From the NCBI GenBank assembly GCA_030018475.1, contig JASEFT010000007.1, positions 1 to 35,646 of the forward strand: a stretch of 35,646 bases of DNA. Direction: 5' to 3'. Origin of the DNA: Candidatus Thermoplasmatota archaeon. Lineage in GTDB: Archaea; Thermoplasmatota; JASEFT01. Below the pieces are notes generated by a model. That model had not been told where the DNA came from. It ran no database searches and saw nothing but the letters and a program-made list of their open reading frames with translations. Positions 14,067 to 23,081 of this stretch are shown here, one piece after another (within the stretch, counting starts at the first letter, position 1; each line of letters starts with the position of its first letter). The position numbers and the translations under genes are program-made.

Positions 14067-14471
14067 TCACCTATATGATTTCTGACGCTTTTTACGGGCA
14101 CCTCTACCGCATGGATGCTTAGCCTCTTTTCTGCGAGGGTCGCTTACAAGCAAGCCTCTATCGTAAGCAATGTAGAGGTCTTTAAGCTCTTTATCGTTAA
14201 GGAATTCTACAATACCTTTTGCAATTGCAGTACGAGCTGCCTGCGCTTGCCCCATCACGCCACCACCGTGAACATTGACGTCCACATCTAAACTCTCTGC
14301 TTTGCCTTTAGCTAAAATTATAGGCTCCATCATTTTTAATCGTGGTAGCTCACCCGGCCATATCTCCAAAGGAATGTTATTTATTCTTATCCTACCTTTT
14401 CCTTTCTTCACCCTAGCCCTCGCGATAGCTGTTTTCCTCTTACCTGTAGTAATAATACATCTCTCTTTCAT
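14067..14471 (-). CDS. rps9: 30S ribosomal protein S9 (uS9)
   Basis: A 134-residue archaeal/eukaryotic-type uS9. [19 protein letters not shown] near the N-terminus, [20 protein letters not shown] in the middle and the basic C-terminal tail ending RKKRQKSYR, which reaches toward the P-site tRNA, are all present. ATG 14471 overlaps the L13 stop by 4 nt (ATGA), which suggests coupled translation. Confidence 0.97.
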   Translation of the reverse strand: MKERCIITTGKRKTAIARARVKKGKGRIRINNIPLEIWPGELPRLKMMEPIILAKGKAESLDVDVNVHGGGVMGQAQAARTAIAKGIVEFLNDKELKDLYIAYDRGLLVSDPRRKEAKHPCGRGARKKRQKSYR

Positions 14472-14875
14472 AGTTTCGCGCCCAATGAAATTGAAAGCTC
14501 TTTCAAAGTAATAAATTTATCAGGTAGCACCTTTTCTGTAATTTCTAAACCTGCCTTTTCAAACTCTTTCGGTAGTCCTACATAAACCCTTAGCCTTTTT
14601 AGAGCTGCTCTACCGCGAGGCTTTTGGTAGGGCAACATTCCTCTTATAGCTCTTTTCAAAATTCTATCTGGCATTCTAGGCCAGTAAGGTCCTTTTCTAG
14701 GTCTGTAACCTATTTTACGCTTTTGCATGAATTCCGTAATTATCCTTTTTTTAGAGCCTGTAATTATAGCTTTTTCTGCGTTTACAACTGCAACTTCCTC
14801 GCCTAGTATTAATAATTTTGCTACCTTACTTGCAAGTCTACCAAGCACAGCATTCTCAGCATTTATTACTCTCAT
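14468..14875 (-). CDS. rpl13: 50S ribosomal protein L13 (uL13)
   Basis: A 135-residue archaeal uL13. It starts MRVINAENAVLGRLASKVAK with the family's NA.....GRLAS motif, followed by GKRIITEF-type and KRKIGYRPRKGPYWPRMPDR segments and RGMLPYQKPRG. It begins 4 nt after the L18e stop and overlaps S9. The length is normal. Confidence 0.97.
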   Translation of the reverse strand: MRVINAENAVLGRLASKVAKLLILGEEVAVVNAEKAIITGSKKRIITEFMQKRKIGYRPRKGPYWPRMPDRILKRAIRGMLPYQKPRGRAALKRLRVYVGLPKEFEKAGLEITEKVLPDKFITLKELSISLGAKL

Positions 14876-14879
14876 ATTT

Positions 14880-15230
14880 CTATCCTATTATTCTAACGTT
14901 ACTTCCGGTTGGGTTATGCGCTAGTAGCTCTGCGATACTCAAAACTTTTCCTTTAGCAGCAGTTATTTTCTCCTCCGCGCTTTTAGAGAACGAGAAAGCA
15001 GCTATGGTAATTTTTTTACTCAACATACCTGAGCCAAGCACTTTTCCAGGCACTACTATTACTTCATTTTCTTTAGCATATCTTGAAATTCTACTTAAAT
15101 TTACTTCATACCAATTTTTTTTAGACCTTTCTAAACGCTCTGCTAACGACTTCCAAATTTTTGAGCTTCTCTCAATGCTCGCTTTTTTAAGGGTTTTAAT
15201 TAACTCAGCTAGTTGTGGATTGGTTTTCAT
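14880..15230 (-). CDS. rpl18e: 50S ribosomal protein L18e (eL18)
   Basis: A 116-residue eL18. NPQLAELIKTLKKAS at the N-terminus, VNLSRISRYAKENE, VVPGKVLGSG and the C-terminal LLAHNPTGSNVRIIG are family hallmarks. It is the first gene of the operon here. The usual upstream neighbours (rpoD, S11, S4, S13) are absent and a divergent ftcD gene lies instead. A TATA-like CTTATAAAC at 15258-15266 on the other strand sits about 28 bases before the ATG, consistent with a nearly leaderless mRNA. Confidence 0.96.
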   Translation of the reverse strand: MKTNPQLAELIKTLKKASIERSSKIWKSLAERLERSKKNWYEVNLSRISRYAKENEVIVVPGKVLGSGMLSKKITIAAFSFSKSAEEKITAAKGKVLSIAELLAHNPTGSNVRIIG

Positions 15231-15257
15231 AAATAGAAATTAAAAACTACAGCTCCA

Positions 15258-15266
15258 CTTATAAAC
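15258..15266 (-). promoter_or_regulatory. TATA box of the ribosomal operon
   Basis: On the minus strand it reads GTTTATAAG, centred about 32 bases before the L18e ATG at 15230, at the spacing expected for an archaeal promoter with a very short leader. Confidence 0.5.
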
Positions 15267-15322
15267 TTTTTCATCGAGACTCTCAGAAATTTTTTAATGT
15301 TGCAAACGTTTTATAACTGCAA

Positions 15323-16210
15323 ATGAAGAAAATAGTTGAATGCGTGCCTAACTTTAGCGAAGGTAGAAGAAAAGGTGTAATTGAAGCTATAGTAAATGCG
15401 ATAAAGAGCCGGAAAGGGATAAAAGTTTTAGATTATTCTGGAGATAGCGACCATAATAGAATGGTAGTAACTTTCGTGGGCACACCAAAATCTGTAAAAG
15501 AAGCTATCCTTAAAAGTAGTAAAAAAGCAATTGAGCTTATAGATCTTAAAAGGCATAAAGGCGAGCATCCTAGAATAGGGGCTGTCGATGTTATTCCTTT
15601 TATTCCCGTGTTAAATACAACTATGGAAGAATGCACCAAGCTTGCGTGCGAAGTAGGTAAAGCCTTAGCGCAGAAATTTGAGCTGCCAGTCTATCTTTAC
15701 GGAGAAGCTACTAAAGAGCGTACAAGATTGGGCACAATAAGAAAATACGGCTTTGAGGGCTTAGACAAATTAATGAAAGAGCTGAAGCCTGATTTCGGCG
15801 ATGCCAAGCCCCACCCTACTGCAGGGGCTTGTGCTGTAGGGGCAAGAAAGCCTTTAATTGCCTTTAACGTGAATTTAGATAGTAATAATTTAGAAATTGC
15901 AAAAAAAATTGCTAAATCGATAAGAGCTAGTAGCGGAGGCCTGCCTTCCGTTCAAGCTTTAGGAATTGAGCTTAAGAGCAAAGGAATAGTTCAAGTATCC
16001 ATGAATCTGGTAGATTACGAGATAACATCGGTAGTTAAAGCTTTTGAGGCAGTGAAAGCTGAAGCAAGAAAATATGGCGTTCAAGTGATAGGGAGCGAAA
16101 TTATAGGGCTTGTGCCTTTAAACGCACTGATAGATATCGCAAAATATTATTTACAGTTAGAAGATTTTAGCAGCTTTAAGATATTAGAAAAAAGGATCTG
16201 GGAGGATTAA
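15323..16210 (+). CDS. ftcD: Glutamate formimidoyltransferase
   Basis: A 295-residue stand-alone transferase that moves the formimino group of formiminoglutamate to tetrahydrofolate. It spans both formiminotransferase subdomains: ECVPNFSEGR at residues 6-15, DHNRMVVTFVG, the RHKGEHPRIGAVDVIPF motif with the active-site histidine, GEATKERTRLGTIRKYGFEG, HPTAGACAVGARKPLIAFNVNL, and a C-terminal EITSVVKAFEAVK region. The fused cyclodeaminase domain of animal FtcD is missing, as in most prokaryotes. It sits 7 nt before the DUF89 gene in the same orientation. In archaea it may serve histidine breakdown or one-carbon supply. Confidence 0.9.
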   Translation: MKKIVECVPNFSEGRRKGVIEAIVNAIKSRKGIKVLDYSGDSDHNRMVVTFVGTPKSVKEAILKSSKKAIELIDLKRHKGEHPRIGAVDVIPFIPVLNTTMEECTKLACEVGKALAQKFELPVYLYGEATKERTRLGTIRKYGFEGLDKLMKELKPDFGDAKPHPTAGACAVGARKPLIAFNVNLDSNNLEIAKKIAKSIRASSGGLPSVQALGIELKSKGIVQVSMNLVDYEITSVVKAFEAVKAEARKYGVQVIGSEIIGLVPLNALIDIAKYYLQLEDFSSFKILEKRIWED

Positions 16211-16217
16211 TAAAAAA

Positions 16218-17081
16218 ATGAGAATGCGTTCCGAATGCGTGCCGTGCTTGCTAAGAAGAACTATTTATGAATCTTTACTTGTAAACGAAAGGTTTGCTGA
16301 GAGAGCAGTTCAAGAAGCTTTGAAAATACTAGCGCAAGAATATTCGAATAGAGCAAATTCTGTTAAAGTAGCAACTAAAATTCACCGTGAGGTTTACCAG
16401 ATACTGGGTAGTGAAGACCCTTATAAAGAGCTAAAAGAAAGGAGTAATAGAGTTGCCTCAAAATTAGTTGGGAAAGCACTGGACAAAATAAAAAATTCCA
16501 ATGATAAATTTGAGAGTGCTGCGCTGTGCTCCGTAATAGGCAATGTTTTAGATTTCGGAATAGCGCAGGATTATGGTGCGCCTGAGAAACTATTTGATGA
16601 GTTTGACTTTTTTTGGAACTCCGGCTTTGGTATAAATGATATTGCGAAAGCTAAAAAATATTTGCAAAATGGAAACGAGATAGTATTTTTACCTGATAAT
16701 TGCGGCGAAATAATTTTCGATAAGTTGCTTTGCGAGCAGTTGAAAAAATTTGGCATACATCTTACTATTATCGTCAAAGAGAAGCCTATGCTGACGGACG
16801 CTACTATAAAAGAAATTGAAGAATTAAAATTTGATGAGGTAGTGGATGATGTGCTTCTATCAACAAATGCCGTAGGTATAGATTTTAACGAAATTTCTGG
16901 CGAGGTAAAGAAAAGAATTAAAGAATCAGACTTAATTATATGCAAGGGTATGGGCTTATACGAGGCTTTCTGCGAAACTAACTATAAGCCAATTCTTTAT
17001 TTGCTGAGAACTAAATGCGCTCCTGTAGCTCAGGATATGGGAGTAAGCAAAGGCATTAATGTTGCGAAGTTATACGAGTAG
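16218..17081 (+). CDS. DUF89 damage-control phosphatase family protein
   Basis: A 287-residue archaeal DUF89 (ARMT1-like) protein, a metal-dependent phosphatase family thought to remove harmful phosphometabolites. It has the N-terminal SECVPCLLRR cysteine pair, the active-site FLPDNCGEIIFD with the metal-binding D-N and GE residues, IIVKEKPMLTDAT, then SDLIICKGMGLYEAF and the C-terminal LLRTKCAPVAQDMGV. All are typical for the archaeal branch. It is in a short operon with ftcD. The substrate is unknown. The gene ends 12 nt before a convergent methyltransferase gene. Confidence 0.88.
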   Translation: MRMRSECVPCLLRRTIYESLLVNERFAERAVQEALKILAQEYSNRANSVKVATKIHREVYQILGSEDPYKELKERSNRVASKLVGKALDKIKNSNDKFESAALCSVIGNVLDFGIAQDYGAPEKLFDEFDFFWNSGFGINDIAKAKKYLQNGNEIVFLPDNCGEIIFDKLLCEQLKKFGIHLTIIVKEKPMLTDATIKEIEELKFDEVVDDVLLSTNAVGIDFNEISGEVKKRIKESDLIICKGMGLYEAFCETNYKPILYLLRTKCAPVAQDMGVSKGINVAKLYE

Positions 17082-17092
17082 CTAGTCAGCAA

Positions 17093-17821
17093 CTAAATTT
17101 TTTCTATGATTGCAATATACGCTGCTTTTTTAGAATCTATGAACTTTCTAATTTTCCAACCTGTACCTTCAACTATTTTCCCCATCTCCTTTTTAGAAAC
17201 TAATAGGTAGTCAAACCAATTTCCTATAAATTTTTCAAATCTTACTCTAATCCTTACTTGACCGCCCATTCGACCTCTTTTCCTGTTGAGCTTATGATAT
17301 CTCAAGTGCGCAGGGTTATCGGTTTTGTATGGGTCAGTGGATTCAGCTACGATTAGCGCCTTATCCGAAGTTATTTTATAAAATTTTTTTAATAACCTTT
17401 TTGCACTTTTAAAATCGCCAAATAATCCAAAATTATTACCAAGCATGATTATTGTGTCAAATGAATTGGGTTTGAAATTTATATCTGTAATTGCCATTAT
17501 CTTGGCTTTTTTCAACCCTCTGAGTTTGCAAACCCTAATTGCAAGAGGAGAACTATCAATTCCCAGAACACTCAATCCTTTCTTTTGAAGCCATAAAGAA
17601 TGTCTTCCTACACCACAGCCGATATCTAAAACTCTACCTTTAACGTATTTTATTGCTTCCTTTTCGTGTGAGGGCCAATCTTTGTAATCAGAGAAATACA
17701 CTTTAGGCCCGCTAGAAGATCCATTAATATACCCATCATCTCTTTCTATAATTTCAAAACTTCTTTTGCCTTTGTAATAATTCCATATTAGTTTGCCATA
17801 AACGTCCTTTGCAGCTATCAT
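17093..17821 (-). CDS. Class I SAM-dependent methyltransferase
   Basis: A 242-residue Rossmann-fold methyltransferase. Motif I is VLDIGCGVGRHSLWL (about residues 65-79), motif II is LGIDSSPLAI, and the NNFGLFG loop fits motif IV. The C-terminal region (FEKFIGNWFDYLLVSKKEMGKIV) is basic and aromatic. The substrate is not deducible. ATG 17821 overlaps the stop of the preceding phosphatase gene by 4 nt, making it the last gene of the minus-strand operon. Confidence 0.8.
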   Translation of the reverse strand: MIAAKDVYGKLIWNYYKGKRSFEIIERDDGYINGSSSGPKVYFSDYKDWPSHEKEAIKYVKGRVLDIGCGVGRHSLWLQKKGLSVLGIDSSPLAIRVCKLRGLKKAKIMAITDINFKPNSFDTIIMLGNNFGLFGDFKSAKRLLKKFYKITSDKALIVAESTDPYKTDNPAHLRYHKLNRKRGRMGGQVRIRVRFEKFIGNWFDYLLVSKKEMGKIVEGTGWKIRKFIDSKKAAYIAIIEKI

Positions 17822-18225
17822 AGCGCTTTAGCCTCGAGGCTTGATATTAATTCTTTAACTTTTTCGTCAATCTTATCTCTGACTCTACGATAGAACTCTA
17901 AAGATTGCCCTCTCGGATCTTCAATATCCCAGTTAATTATTTTTTTGTTTGTCGGTATTAAATTGTAAAGACCTTTACTAGCTTCGCATAAAGTTATAAC
18001 CAGATCGGCCCATTCTAAGTCCTTCTCAGTGAGAGCTTTAGACTTCTGCTTACTGATATCAATTCCTTTTTCTTTCATTACTAAAATTGCTTTCTGGGCA
18101 ACAAACCCTGCAGGCTTTACACCCGCGCTTTTTGCCTTTAAGTTTAGAGAAGAGTTGTTAAGAAAGCCTTCGGCGAGCTGGCTACGCGCTGCGTTACCTT
18201 CGCATACAAATAATATTTTATTCAT
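17818..18225 (-). CDS. ArsC / low-molecular-weight phosphatase family protein
   Basis: A 135-residue protein of the LMW protein tyrosine phosphatase fold, as in thioredoxin-coupled arsenate reductases. The P-loop CEGNAARS (C-x5-R-S at residues 8-15) starts the protein, and the acid loop WDIEDPRG is near residue 100. The pair of further cysteines used by S. aureus-type ArsC is reduced to one (ITLCEAS), so arsenate reduction would need another mechanism. Protein phosphatase activity is equally possible. Its ATG overlaps the stop of the large surface protein (TAATG), and its stop overlaps the methyltransferase start, so the three are tightly coupled. Confidence 0.82.
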   Translation of the reverse strand: MNKILFVCEGNAARSQLAEGFLNNSSLNLKAKSAGVKPAGFVAQKAILVMKEKGIDISKQKSKALTEKDLEWADLVITLCEASKGLYNLIPTNKKIINWDIEDPRGQSLEFYRRVRDKIDEKVKELISSLEAKAL

Positions 18226-21011
18226 TATCCATCAAAATTTGGTGTGTAAGGGTTAAAAGCAGGGTCACCATGTACAAAAACAGCTTCGTAAGTGTCATCA
18301 TTACATCCTCCGCCGTCAGTTCCTTGATCCTTTATAAAGAAATTCTTTGCAAGCATTAGGGCAGCGCCTACCGTGGTATTAGCTTGCTCTACTTTCACAT
18401 AGCCTCCTTGGGATTTATCGTATAGGTACCCGCAAAGATGTCCGTAAAAGTGGTTCATCATCAGATTACCAATCACTTCCCCAGTAGCTGGGTCTGGCGT
18501 GAAGAAAAGGGAGCCCCACATATAGGTAGAGGCATCTACGTAACAGTTCATACCTGCGTGCAAGAAAGCATTAGAGATACAGTTGTAGGGTTGTAGGCCA
18601 TCAAGTCTGCCTGTAACGCAGGAGGTGGCCCACATAGTAGAAGGACCAAAATTCATTAATTTAACATGCCTTACATCAAACGCGCTACCTGCGCCTATCT
18701 CGTAGAACGGGTCTCTCGGATCTGGGGTATCGAATTCTCTATCTCTGGGTGTAGGCACATACCAGTACCAGAACCCATGGACAAGAATAGAAATAAAATT
18801 ACTACCTTCGTAAGCCAACGTAGCTTCCTGCCTTGCGCACTGCTGGTTATCTTTGTTATCTTGGTCTACGGTCATGCCAGCTTTTCGCCATGCCCCAGCT
18901 ACTTTTGCCTGCGCAGGCTCTGTGCCAGGTGGATGCGCAGGATCTTTAGGCGAGCCAGCATCTGCAGACATGCCTAGTGCGTTGTTCTTCCATATATTAC
19001 CCAACATCGGCGGTTTATTAACTGCAGCAGGATTGTAGATGCCTTCAGGAACTTGTATATTATCTATAATCTCTTTGTAGAAAAACGTTCTGGAAAGCAG
19101 TGCAGAGATATCTTGAGAATCAAAACCTGTTATTCTACCGTCGCAAAGTTCCAACCGAGGATATCTCCCATTTAGACCATAGGGTGGAAGATCAAGATCT
19201 GCATCTATATCAGAATAAATAATATCGCCTCTGACACCATAGCCTGCATACATATCATCTCCTAGTCGTTTGCTAGGATAGTAATAGTGTGGGATCATAT
19301 CTGGATGTGCAAGAATACCCAGATAGGTGAAATCCCCATTTTGGTTTAGACCATGATAATATTCTGAGAGAGCAATAATATCTTCGTCGGTCTCAGTTGG
19401 CATACCTGCCATTCTTCCCAGCAAGTTGTTTAGCGCAGCTTTTACTTCCCCTACACGTTCATTCGTAGGCTCTATTAGTTCTGGGTTTGTGGTAGGCGTA
19501 CTTGAATGCCATATTTCCACATACTTTTCATTCCAAATCATAAATTCTGGTTTTGCAAGCACTACGCCTTTTCTATAAGCAGTAAGATAACCTGCAAGTG
19601 AAGAAGCAGAATATAACCTTGGATAAATATAAGAATCAAGCTCTTCTACAGTCACAGAAAGGGTGCAGTCTGCTTTCCCTACCGGATTGACTAATGGAAC
19701 TATATCATCATCTGAGGGGAGCCTGGCAAGTAGCTGGATACAATATTCTCCCACAGCGTTAAAGATAGGGGCTTCTGTGTAAAGATGTGAAACTCCTACT
19801 TTCGGCTCCCCATCCTCAGAGGGAAACGGGTATAGCGTGGGGTAGCCATAAGGCTGCTTTTCTAATTTCATAACTTCATACCCTACAGAGGAGCAAAAGT
19901 ACATTATTTCGTTGTCTTCATCATCTAGGTAGCCATTATTGTTTGCATCGATTCCTAAGAATGCAATTACTCTCGCACCAGAGTCGTCGCCATACCTTTC
20001 TCCAGAAACGTCCATTTTTACGTCTATTTTAACGTTTGCGTATTTGTAAGTAATATTAAAGTACCATGCAGGTTGCCCCTCTAAATCAGTTGGTGGCACC
20101 CCCGGATGAGGTATTTTTGCAGTTGAGTGTAGGATCTCAAAAGTTACAGGAGACCACTCCGGCACATGTGTATCTAAAACCCTCGGTTTGCGGATATCTA
20201 AGGGATTTGTCATTGTGATGTAGCTAACCCTACTCGCTAACCTTTGCTCCACTACAGCAATAATCCAATCTTGTATCTCTTCTATGGTAGCGAATCGTTT
20301 CGTAAGCCCGTAGCCCCCCATTCTACCACATACTAGCGAATACCTTACCCCTAAGCCTTTAAGAACATTTGCAACTTTTTCATCTACAGCATCTGTTACA
20401 ATCACGGGTATGTTCAGATAAGATGCTATTGGCATTGCTATAATTGCTTGATTGTATCCCTCTTGACTGCTCTCTATTAAGATAACGCCCTCACTCCTTA
20501 TCCAGAAATGGCTTGCAACAGCGAGAGAGATATCTTTTACAGAGCCTCTAAAATACTTATCAACATTAATAGTAGCGGTAGTTGGCTCTTCCCATTCGCG
20601 CTCACTCGAAGAAAGTACCAGCGTATTGGCTTCAAATTCAAATTCACCGATAACTACAGCTACTTCAGCTCCATACAAGTTTAGAAACCTTACTACCGCT
20701 CTAGAATTATCTTCTGGATTTACAACAAGCAGTGGCGAGAGTTTCAGCTCTGTACCTTCGTAGTAAAGTGCCACTGACGTAGCTATCAGAGTAAAATATG
20801 GGGAGTGGTCAGAGACTATTGCTAGCATATTTTCTACCCTTCTTTCAGAACTAGATCTTAGCACGTCGTCCAAAGTTGCGATTCCAGTCTCGTAGCCTTT
20901 TATTCTCGTCCAGATGTAGTATGCAGTTGTTATAATAGCGACTGCAACTATTATCGCTATAACCTCTTTCAGTCTTTTGCTCATTTTTTTCACACTAGCA
21001 TATACCTTCAT
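18225..21011 (-). CDS. Surface protein: CWB2-like region plus gingipain (C25)-like domain
   Basis: A 928-residue protein with one N-terminal membrane anchor (residues 17-34) and a long extracellular part. Residues about 165-245 resemble a cell-wall-binding type 2 or similar repeat (IPVIVTDAVDEKVANVLKGL). DANNNGYLDDEDNE near 350 is a calcium-binding-loop type sequence. The C-terminal third resembles the caspase-like fold of gingipain (C25) peptidases: ISILVHGFW with H745 and MWATSCVTGRLDG with C798 as candidate dyad, ending VFVHGDPAFNPYTPN, a C25-like tail. Peptidase activity is inferred. The start may be ATG 20984 (GTGTGA before it) rather than 21011. It lies 15 nt after purC and overlaps the phosphatase gene. 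Confidence 0.7.
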   Translation of the reverse strand: MKVYASVKKMSKRLKEVIAIIVAVAIITTAYYIWTRIKGYETGIATLDDVLRSSSERRVENMLAIVSDHSPYFTLIATSVALYYEGTELKLSPLLVVNPEDNSRAVVRFLNLYGAEVAVVIGEFEFEANTLVLSSSEREWEEPTTATINVDKYFRGSVKDISLAVASHFWIRSEGVILIESSQEGYNQAIIAMPIASYLNIPVIVTDAVDEKVANVLKGLGVRYSLVCGRMGGYGLTKRFATIEEIQDWIIAVVEQRLASRVSYITMTNPLDIRKPRVLDTHVPEWSPVTFEILHSTAKIPHPGVPPTDLEGQPAWYFNITYKYANVKIDVKMDVSGERYGDDSGARVIAFLGIDANNNGYLDDEDNEIMYFCSSVGYEVMKLEKQPYGYPTLYPFPSEDGEPKVGVSHLYTEAPIFNAVGEYCIQLLARLPSDDDIVPLVNPVGKADCTLSVTVEELDSYIYPRLYSASSLAGYLTAYRKGVVLAKPEFMIWNEKYVEIWHSSTPTTNPELIEPTNERVGEVKAALNNLLGRMAGMPTETDEDIIALSEYYHGLNQNGDFTYLGILAHPDMIPHYYYPSKRLGDDMYAGYGVRGDIIYSDIDADLDLPPYGLNGRYPRLELCDGRITGFDSQDISALLSRTFFYKEIIDNIQVPEGIYNPAAVNKPPMLGNIWKNNALGMSADAGSPKDPAHPPGTEPAQAKVAGAWRKAGMTVDQDNKDNQQCARQEATLAYEGSNFISILVHGFWYWYVPTPRDREFDTPDPRDPFYEIGAGSAFDVRHVKLMNFGPSTMWATSCVTGRLDGLQPYNCISNAFLHAGMNCYVDASTYMWGSLFFTPDPATGEVIGNLMMNHFYGHLCGYLYDKSQGGYVKVEQANTTVGAALMLAKNFFIKDQGTDGGGCNDDTYEAVFVHGDPAFNPYTPNFDG

Positions 21012-21026
21012 TACATTATATTTTCT

Positions 21027-21932
21027 CTATCTGAGTTTTTCACCTGTTATTCTTTCGAACAAATCAATATAAAGCCTGCTCACCTTTTGAATAATCTCGC
21101 GAGGTAATGGCAGAATATCGGGCTCGGGCAGCCCTTTTTTTCTAGCGTCCATAAGCTTATCGTAATACCCTATCTTCCTATAATACTGCCTTACAAACTC
21201 TTTGCTGAGCTCAACAAATTTTCCTTCTTTATATTTCTCAGCATCCCAGAATCTGTCTTCGTCAGCAGTACCAAAAGTATCTATTACCATCAGCTCTCTA
21301 TTTTCATCAAACGCAAACTCTTTTTTACCATCAACATGTATGAGACCTCTCTGCTCTACCTCCTCATTCATTTTTTCATCTATCTTCAAAAATATCTCTT
21401 TAATCTCATTGTATTCTTCTTTAGAAAGGCCTGACATTTTCAAAGCCTCTCTGAGCTCTAGCTCGCGATCTACCTTTTCCAGTTTCGTTGTTACTTCAAA
21501 AAAGGGTGTTGGCAATTTATCGCCATACTTTACCTCGTAATTTTTTTCAAATCCCAGACCCTCAGGCTTAATCTCTCCACTTTTTATCCTATCAAACAGA
21601 GAGCCTGCAACATAGTATCTACAAACAAATTCTAATGGAATCAGGTAGTTTTTGGAGCTGTTGCTTATTTTTTTATAATCCTTAATCACATCAACTCTTT
21701 TCACTCTAAGTCTGTTTGGCGCAATTAACTTAATAAAATGAGTTTTCATTCCCAGATTTTCTGCAACCCTAAACCAGTACGCGCTAGTTCTGCAAAGCGT
21801 CTCTCCTTTAAAAGGTATCTTGGAAGGTATTATTTTATCGAAAACTGAAATATTATCGGTAAATAAAAACTCAAGCTCTTTATCATCAACTTCGTATACT
21901 TCCTTAACTTTACCTTTCTTTATTAATCTCAT
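21027..21932 (-). CDS. purC: SAICAR synthetase
   Basis: A 301-residue phosphoribosylaminoimidazole-succinocarboxamide synthase that joins aspartate to CAIR in purine synthesis. The N-terminal KKGKVKEVYEVDD ATP-binding loop, DNISVFDKIIPSKIPFKG, PLEFVCRYYVAGSL, LPTPFFEVTTKLE, GLIHVDGKKEFAFDE and the VIDTFGTADEDRFWD motif are all in order. The length suits the longer SAICAR synthetase type. AAGGTGG lies directly before the ATG. It is divergent from purP, with a 57-bp spacer that must hold both promoters. Confidence 0.95.
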   Translation of the reverse strand: MRLIKKGKVKEVYEVDDKELEFLFTDNISVFDKIIPSKIPFKGETLCRTSAYWFRVAENLGMKTHFIKLIAPNRLRVKRVDVIKDYKKISNSSKNYLIPLEFVCRYYVAGSLFDRIKSGEIKPEGLGFEKNYEVKYGDKLPTPFFEVTTKLEKVDRELELREALKMSGLSKEEYNEIKEIFLKIDEKMNEEVEQRGLIHVDGKKEFAFDENRELMVIDTFGTADEDRFWDAEKYKEGKFVELSKEFVRQYYRKIGYYDKLMDARKKGLPEPDILPLPREIIQKVSRLYIDLFERITGEKLR

Positions 21933-21989
21933 CCACCTTAAAAAAGGGCAATAGAAAATATTAATACTTTCTAATGTATTTCTACAGAA

Positions 21990-23075
21990 ATGGTAGTAAA
22001 AGAAGAAATAATTAAAAAGCTAAAAAATTACGATCAAGATAATATTACAATAGCTACTTTAGGTTCTCATTCTGCGCTAAATATTTTCAAAGGTGCTAAA
22101 GAAGAAGGTTTTAAAACAGTTTGTATTTGTAAAAAAGGTGATGAGATAGTTTACAAGAGTTTCCCTCTGGCTGATGAAATTATTTTAGTTAACGATTTTA
22201 AAGAGCTTTTAAACGATAATATTCAGAGAAGGCTACGCAAATTAAATACTATTCTTATACCACACGGCTCTTTTAATGCTTATATTAGCACTGAGGATAT
22301 AAACGAAAAATTATATGTGCCTTTGTTCGGCAATCGCGAGCTATTAGATTGGGAAACTAACCGTGAAAAACAGAGGGATTGGCTAAAGAGGAGCGGCTTA
22401 AAAATACCTGACTATTTCAGCTCGCCTGAAGATATAAATAAACTGGTTATGGTTAAATTTCAAGGTGCTCGCGGCGGCAGAGGCTATTTCCTAACGCAAT
22501 CAGCTATAGGATTTTATAGAAAAGGTAAAGAAATGATAGAGAGAGGCTTTCTTACAGATAAAGATTTAAAAGAAGCGCAAATTCAAGAATATATAATGGG
22601 AGTGAATATCTATCCTCTTTATTTTAGATCTGTTCTGAAGAACGAAGTTGAGTTTTTCGGTGTAGATAAAAGGTATGAGAGTTTCGCAGATAATATTGGA
22701 AGAATACCTGCGGATGAGCAAATACTGCTTACAATCAATCCAACTTATACTATTGTAGGCAATACTCCTGTTACTGTAAGGGAGTCTCTGCTGCCTGAGT
22801 TTATTAAAATGGGAAATGCGGTTGTAGAGCAATCTGAGAAAATAGCGAAGCCAGGTATTATAGGACCTTTCTGCTTAGAAACTGTGGTTACAGAAAATTT
22901 AGAAATTGTAACTTTTGAAATTTCTGCTAGAATAGTTGCAGGCGCAAACGTAGGTATAGGCACATCACCTTACACCTATCTAAAATATGGTGAAGGGATG
23001 TATATGGGCAGAAGAATAGCAATAGAAATAAAAGAAGCGATAAAATCAAATAGATTAGAAGAGATTGTAACATAG
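21990..23075 (+). CDS. purP: FAICAR synthetase (formate-dependent AICAR ligase)
   Basis: A 361-residue ATP-grasp enzyme. In archaea it uses ATP and formate to turn AICAR into FAICAR in place of the folate-dependent PurH transformylase. ATLGSHSALNIFKGAKEEGF opens the protein, then LIPHGSFNAYIS, FGNREL-WE residues, VKFQGARGGRGYFLTQS (ATP loop), QEYIMGVNIYPLYF and FEISARIVAGANVG in the expected order. It is the first gene of a + strand operon with larB and purE, and divergent from purC. Confidence 0.95.
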   Translation: MVVKEEIIKKLKNYDQDNITIATLGSHSALNIFKGAKEEGFKTVCICKKGDEIVYKSFPLADEIILVNDFKELLNDNIQRRLRKLNTILIPHGSFNAYISTEDINEKLYVPLFGNRELLDWETNREKQRDWLKRSGLKIPDYFSSPEDINKLVMVKFQGARGGRGYFLTQSAIGFYRKGKEMIERGFLTDKDLKEAQIQEYIMGVNIYPLYFRSVLKNEVEFFGVDKRYESFADNIGRIPADEQILLTINPTYTIVGNTPVTVRESLLPEFIKMGNAVVEQSEKIAKPGIIGPFCLETVVTENLEIVTFEISARIVAGANVGIGTSPYTYLKYGEGMYMGRRIAIEIKEAIKSNRLEEIVT

Positions 23076-23081
23076 AAAAAA

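Noticed and set aside
14063-14101. Longer RpoN beginning at 14101
   Set aside because: The extra residues are the S9 end in another frame; the family starts MIIPVRC and a ribosome binding site precedes ATG 14062.
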